The notes beneath the pieces are model-generated. The model made no database searches. It was not told the origin of the DNA and saw only the letters and a list, made by a program, of their open reading frames with translations. Of a stretch of 8,746 nucleotides of DNA, positions 5,180 to 8,746 are shown piece after piece. The number at the start of each line of letters is the position of its first letter. Positions within the stretch are counted from its first letter, which is position 1. Both the position numbers and the translations under genes were made by a program. The stretch is from Bacteroidota bacterium (GTDB lineage: Bacteria; Bacteroidota; Bacteroidia; Chitinophagales; Chitinophagaceae). The stretch spans positions 1 to 8,746 of the forward strand of contig JAEWWO010000067.1 in assembly GCA_023396345.1 (NCBI GenBank), given 5' to 3'.

Positions 5180-6613
5180 TTATTTCTTCCCAAATAAATC
5201 TCTGAAAATACTTGATTCACCGGACTTCTTATCTGTAGGCTGATTACGTTTTTCTTCCAGCAATGCGTTGAGCTTTTGAATTTCTGTAGTCAGGCTGCTT
5301 AGTTGAGGATTTTCTTTCTGATTTGATTTTTGCTCATTTTCATATTTAATGAGTTCAAGTTCATGATCAATCAGTTTTTGAATTTCCTGAATTTTAGCCT
5401 GTGTAAATATTTTTAGATTATCCAATGATTCATCAAGCGTAGTATTTACCTTACCTACAGAGTTATAAATCATCTGACGGCTATGATCCAGCGCATTATA
5501 ATGCTGCTGTAGAAAATCAATCAATTGTTGATTATGACGGAAAGTTTGTAAAATATGTTCGCCCAGATTATTGAAATTATCTGTACGGGCAATCATCTCA
5601 TTAATTTTATCGGTATACTCTCTGGATTGTTGTAGCATGTGATTTACCGTATCCATATATCTTCCGAATTCAGAAAATCTGTCGGTGGTTATTTGCAGCT
5701 CCTGCAATACCATTACATTAGCCTTCGCAAACTGTACATTGTCCGTGCCTTCAATCTTAGAAAGAATTTCACTCTGAACCCTAAGCGTTTCAAAGTTTTT
5801 ATCTATCAACGTTTGCAGCGTTACCATGTTTCTTTCAAAATCTGAATTTAATGTCTTCAGATTTTTCTGAATAGCTACAAAAGAAGTATTCAGGTTATTA
5901 TTAAGATAAGGCAATAATTCTTTTTGAATAAAGCTGTATAAGCCTGATTTATAACTATCGTGTATCACATCGGCTTTGCCATATTTTATATATAGCAACA
6001 AAGAAAAAAGCATACCGGAAAATATAGCAAACATAGCAGGTGCAGATGCCAATGCTCTTGATAAAGAAATATTATTTCCTACCAAAAAAACTGCTGCTAT
6101 GGCAAGCACGGCACCGAGTATACCAATAAATACAGGAAGAAATAAATTCCTAAACGCTTCTTTCTTAATTATTGTAGATTCTCTTTCTATGATATCTTTA
6201 AATATTGCATAGTCAGATGCATATCCTTTATTTTTGAAAAGATAAAAATTTACAACATTAATTATTTTAGAAACATAATAATTCGTGTTTGCTTTTTGAA
6301 CAATTAGCTCCACGGTGTTCAGATTTTTTAAAGCATAATTTTCAAAAGGTGCACGCTGACTATTTTGTTGTTTTTTATCATAATAATCTTTTGAATGCTC
6401 CATATAGTACACCCCCAAATCTATTAAAGCAGTTTTAGCATCGCCCAACAAATCGTTGTCAGAAACATAGTAACTGCCAACCCCTAAATCCCCTACCCGC
6501 ATAAACATATTCTCGTAATAAGAAATTTTTCTTTTCACATCGGAATATACTTTCAACTGAATAAGTATACTTACAATTACAATAATCCATTCTAAAATTT
6601 CTGCGTTATTCAT
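5180..6613 (-). CDS. MotA/TolQ/ExbB-like membrane protein with long cytoplasmic coiled-coil tail
   Basis: The 477-residue protein has membrane helices at about 6-22, 157-178 and 186-209, and a charged loop of about 130 residues between the first and second. This ExbB/TolQ layout is supported by weak motif likeness: FIGILGAVLAI (162-172) recalls 'GLLGTVxGI', and ALASAPAMFAIFSGMLFSLL (187-206) then LYI recalls the last helix 'AL-x-x-T-x-x-GL-x-x-AIP'. Residues 210-460 are almost continuous helix or coiled coil, with many evenly spaced Leu, Gln and Asn, and a short basic C-terminus (FRDLFGKK). The tail is far longer than in ExbB or MotA and recalls ZorA of the Zorya defence system, but no sequence identity to ZorA is claimed. 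A methyl-accepting or other coiled-coil scaffold is the alternative. It is the last gene of a three-gene leftward operon; its start overlaps the upstream stop by 8 bases, implying coupling. I do not recognise a named family. Confidence 0.8.
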   Translation of the reverse strand: MNNAEILEWIIVIVSILIQLKVYSDVKRKISYYENMFMRVGDLGVGSYYVSDNDLLGDAKTALIDLGVYYMEHSKDYYDKKQQNSQRAPFENYALKNLNTVELIVQKANTNYYVSKIINVVNFYLFKNKGYASDYAIFKDIIERESTIIKKEAFRNLFLPVFIGILGAVLAIAAVFLVGNNISLSRALASAPAMFAIFSGMLFSLLLYIKYGKADVIHDSYKSGLYSFIQKELLPYLNNNLNTSFVAIQKNLKTLNSDFERNMVTLQTLIDKNFETLRVQSEILSKIEGTDNVQFAKANVMVLQELQITTDRFSEFGRYMDTVNHMLQQSREYTDKINEMIARTDNFNNLGEHILQTFRHNQQLIDFLQQHYNALDHSRQMIYNSVGKVNTTLDESLDNLKIFTQAKIQEIQKLIDHELELIKYENEQKSNQKENPQLSSLTTEIQKLNALLEEKRNQPTDKKSGESSIFRDLFGKK

Positions 6614-7208
6614 ATCTGATTACAGCCTTTTCTTTTATAATCCATTTATTGTCTTCAAGCGTAAGCGTACCGGGCGTTTCCGTAATTATATCAGTGGTTT
6701 CTTTATCGGGAAAATTCTGCTCAATACAGCCGGGTTTCAAATAAATCTCACTGCGTCTCACAATCTCTGAAACATTCGCCCCCTCGGTATGCACAAAATA
6801 AACAGCCGTTTTTTCGTCCTCATTTATATCAACTAAATAAACAGTACCTTGTACATCTGTAGCCTGTAACTCAACAGGGAATCCATTTTCAATAGGTTTT
6901 ACAAAATATATTTTCTTCGGTTTCATTTCTTTTATCTGTTTCTTTTCCTTTGCAAAATTTTCAAGTACGGTTTTTTTATTCCATTCTTCTTTTTGTGCAG
7001 CAAGTTCCTTCGACAAATTTGCAATCTCTTTTTTGTTTGTTTCTATCTGCTTCTGCAAAGATTTAATTTTTGAATCCTTATCTTCAAAGATTTGATTCAG
7101 CACATCTATTTTTTTATTAAGTCTTTCAGCTTCCTTTTTCCCTTCGAGATACAGATAAACAAGTGCTGCTATCGTTAATACCAAAACAATAATAATTGCT
7201 ATAGTCAT
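6606..7208 (-). CDS. Single-pass membrane coiled-coil protein with unrecognised C-terminal domain
   Basis: The 200-residue protein begins with a membrane helix (2-21, IAIIIVLVLTIAALVYLYL) followed by a Lys/Glu-rich coiled coil of about 70 residues (23-92), with heptad-like spacing around 'LNKKIDVLNQIF' and 'IKSLQKQIETNKKEIANLSKEL'. The positive residues right after the helix suggest that the coiled coil is cytoplasmic. From about 95 to 200 the sequence becomes beta-rich (KKIYFVKPIENGFPVELQ, GTVYLVDINEDEKTAVYFVH, GTLTLEDNKWIIKEKAVIRY), a small globular domain I do not recognise. The membrane helix has no Asp or Glu, so it does not look like a MotB or ExbD partner. The start ATG (7206-7208) is 11 bases after the stop of the actin-like gene, and the end overlaps the next gene by 8 bases. 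It probably bridges the ATPase and the membrane protein, but this is inferred from order alone. Confidence 0.8.
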   Translation of the reverse strand: MTIAIIIVLVLTIAALVYLYLEGKKEAERLNKKIDVLNQIFEDKDSKIKSLQKQIETNKKEIANLSKELAAQKEEWNKKTVLENFAKEKKQIKEMKPKKIYFVKPIENGFPVELQATDVQGTVYLVDINEDEKTAVYFVHTEGANVSEIVRRSEIYLKPGCIEQNFPDKETTDIITETPGTLTLEDNKWIIKEKAVIRYE

Positions 7209-7219
7209 ACGTTTTTTAT

Positions 7220-8746
7220 TTATTCATTTGATATTTTATAAGCCAGTTTGTTCAGCACACCAATCAACGGATAAAAGAATAATGTTTCTTCTATATCTTC
7301 ATTTTTATTAATGATGTTTTTCAAACGTGCATTAATTCCATCTTTCAGGTATGTTTTTAAATCTTCGCGTACAAGAATTTTACTCTTTTCAATTACCGCA
7401 GGATTAACCCCAAAATTCTTATAGAAACCATATTGTCCGTTCCATTTAAAGAACTTATCAAAGAAAATATTTGTTTCCATTAATACAGAATTTACAACCT
7501 CTTCATCCGTAATTCGTGCATATTGTAAAGAACTTTCAGGCAGAAGTATATTATCAGATGTACCGGATAATGTAACTTTTATTTTATCTTCAATTTTATT
7601 CATTCCTTCAACATCAGTCTTCATTTTCAATGCCCCCTTGCTGGATATTTCCTTTGGTCTGTCTTCCAGTATCAATTCAATTTGCTGAACATTTTCTTGT
7701 TCCTCCACTTCGTATATTTCATTAAAAATAATATTCGTCAATTCTTTAAGACTATGCATATCTGAACCAAACGTAAGTACATTCAACAGCTTGGAGCCAT
7801 TACCGCTGAAAGTAATATAGCGCGGTCTTTCCAACCCTTTTATACGCATAGTTTTTGATAAGTGATAAATAATAGCCATGTAGAAAATAAGAAATACAAT
7901 TTTCAGATTTTCATCTTTTATCAGCATTTCACTAAAGGAAATAGAGATATTATTTTCTTTCAGCTCCGTGTTATCTTCCAGAGAAAAGAAAAATTCTATC
8001 AACTCAATACTGTTGTTGCTCTTGGCTTTCAGCGATTTGTAAATGCTTGATAATTTCTGTTGTCCTGTACTTTCAAGACTATTAATAATACGATCTTCGT
8101 ATTTAGCTATAAAACCGTTTCTGCCATTATCGTTGTATCCATCGCCAAATATGGCACTGGAGGCAAAGTGAAATGAAGTAAGCAAAACCGGTTGATTGTC
8201 TAAAAACACCACAGCGTCTGTAGTTCCGCCACCTATGTCTATATTCAATATGGGTTTATCAGAAGAAGACTCTGCATATCCCCAGTAAGGAGCAATAGAT
8301 TCAGTAAGTGTATTTATTTTAGTATCTTTTGTAAAATAATCTGTTTTGTATTTCTGAAGCTGACTTCTGAAAAAGTTTAAACGATGGCTTTCCATACTGG
8401 AAGGATACAACCAGATAATTTCAGCTTTCTCCAGAGAACCATTGTTCAGCAATATTTTATTTCTGATCATCAGCATCATTTGTTCAATAAATGCTTTTGT
8501 TCTTTTTTCAAGTCTTACATCGTTGAAATTAGACCATTTGAGACCCGCCGTTATTTCACTGTTGAGTTTATAATCTTCTTTCAGATACCAGAATGGAATA
8601 TTAAAATCAGCCAATGCATAATTATCTTTTGTTTCGTTGAACTTATTATTATCGTTAATTACAGTTCTTGTAGGAAAATGATATTTGTAAGCATTTCCAA
8701 TTAATTCAGGCATAAACTCTTCATGAATGATGCTAAGCAAATCATC
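7220..8746 (-). CDS. Actin/Hsp70-fold ATPase, N-terminus beyond the window
   Basis: The reading frame stays open to the right edge (508 codons, first visible residues DDLLSIIHEEF). The TTG at 8738-8740 is only the first possible start inside the window, not the true one. Numbering the fragment from its first residue, 'AEIIWLYPSSM' (108-118) is a VTVPA-like strand and ESIAPYWGY (149-157) matches the 'E-x-x-A-x-x-x-x-Y' helix. ILNIDIGGGTTDAVVFL (166-182) is a clear phosphate-2 loop, YITFSGNGSKLLNVL (310-324) the adenosine motif 'I-x-x-x-G-x-G-S-x-L', and ISSKGAL (367-373) resembles the late 'A-x-G-A' motif of FtsA, MreB and Hsp70 proteins. The phosphate-1 motif is not visible and must lie upstream. 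The C-terminal 'LFFYPLIGVLNKLAYKI' (489-505) is an amphipathic helix that may touch membrane. The combination is reminiscent of SrfB-like and other unnamed Bacteroidota actin-like ATPases; a ParM- or FtsA-like filament former is also possible. It is the first visible gene of the leftward operon. Confidence 0.85.
   Translation of the reverse strand, partial: DDLLSIIHEEFMPELIGNAYKYHFPTRTVINDNNKFNETKDNYALADFNIPFWYLKEDYKLNSEITAGLKWSNFNDVRLEKRTKAFIEQMMLMIRNKILLNNGSLEKAEIIWLYPSSMESHRLNFFRSQLQKYKTDYFTKDTKINTLTESIAPYWGYAESSSDKPILNIDIGGGTTDAVVFLDNQPVLLTSFHFASSAIFGDGYNDNGRNGFIAKYEDRIINSLESTGQQKLSSIYKSLKAKSNNSIELIEFFFSLEDNTELKENNISISFSEMLIKDENLKIVFLIFYMAIIYHLSKTMRIKGLERPRYITFSGNGSKLLNVLTFGSDMHSLKELTNIIFNEIYEVEEQENVQQIELILEDRPKEISSKGALKMKTDVEGMNKIEDKIKVTLSGTSDNILLPESSLQYARITDEEVVNSVLMETNIFFDKFFKWNGQYGFYKNFGVNPAVIEKSKILVREDLKTYLKDGINARLKNIINKNEDIEETLFFYPLIGVLNKLAYKISNE

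Noticed and set aside
7862..8704. Forward frames of 62 and 106 codons over the actin-like ATPase gene
   Set aside because: They are Phe- and Ile-rich reverse shadows of the ATPase reading frame, with no motifs.
8738..8740. TTG as the start codon of the actin-like ATPase
   Set aside because: The frame continues open to the window edge, and the phosphate-1 motif needed for this fold is absent downstream of it, so the real start lies outside.
5180..8746. Direct assignment of the leftward operon to Zorya
   Set aside because: Only the motor-like membrane protein with a long tail is comparable. No MotB-like ZorB with a peptidoglycan-binding domain and no ZorC, ZorD or ZorE is visible, and an actin-like ATPase is not a Zorya component.
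1..8746. tRNA, rRNA, riboswitch, CRISPR array, insertion sequence or attachment site
   Set aside because: On reading both strands I saw no cloverleaf, conserved rRNA stretch, regularly spaced repeat, transposase frame or terminal repeats with target duplication.

Overview
The window looks like a low-GC chromosomal segment from the phylum Bacteroidota, probably near Chitinophagales or Sphingobacteriales. That placement is inferred from the AT-rich intergenic DNA, the lack of Shine-Dalgarno sites, a Bacteroidota-type promoter (TTTG / TAnnTTTG) before the first lipoprotein gene, and gene families common in that phylum. No rRNA, tRNA, CRISPR array, transposase or integrase is visible.

Left edge (1-1020): a 23-codon N-terminal fragment of a LemA-like membrane protein runs leftwards off the window. 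It is divergent from a complete YceI-family lipoprotein gene (320-988), which ends at a good intrinsic terminator (1012-1048). Bases 989-1354 hold no intact gene. They contain a coding-like frame without a proper start (1118-1279), possibly a gene remnant, and two related inverted-repeat sites (CTTGTC-N4-GACAAa and CTTGTC-N4-GGCAAG). The second site lies just upstream of the next gene cluster and may be an operator.

Middle (1355-5105): eight rightward genes packed as one or more operons. They encode a VOC/glyoxalase-like protein, an NTF2/SnoaL-like protein, a PhnB-type VOC protein, an SRPBCC protein, a second and clearly paralogous PhnB-type VOC protein, a fusion of Cys-cluster, helix-hairpin-helix and DUF1801 domains, an AAC(3)-I-like GNAT acetyltransferase, and a second SRPBCC (AHSA1-type) protein. 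Most are small single-domain ligand-binding folds. This suggests small-molecule or xenobiotic handling, but no substrate can be read from the sequence. The last four genes overlap or almost touch, so they are probably translationally coupled. A perfect 12-bp GC-rich hairpin (5128-5155) separates this cluster from the convergent genes on its right.

Right half (5180-8746): a three-gene leftward operon, the most interesting part of the window. In transcription order it encodes (i) an actin/Hsp70-fold ATPase whose 5' end lies beyond the window (phosphate-2 motif DIGGGTTD, adenosine-type motif ITFSGNGSKL, SSKGAL motif), (ii) a 200-residue protein with one N-terminal membrane helix, a charged coiled coil and an unrecognised beta-rich C-terminal domain, and (iii) a 477-residue protein with a MotA/TolQ/ExbB-like layout of three membrane helices followed by about 270 residues of cytoplasmic coiled coil. 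Junctions are 11 bases apart and 8 bases overlapping, so the products are probably made together and may form a membrane-anchored assembly driven by an actin-like ATPase. The layout loosely recalls Zorya (ZorA has a motor-like membrane part and a long tail) and SrfB-type actin-like ATPase loci. It lacks a MotB/ExbD-type partner with a membrane Asp in the visible part, and I cannot assign it to a named system. The upstream genes outside the window would be decisive.
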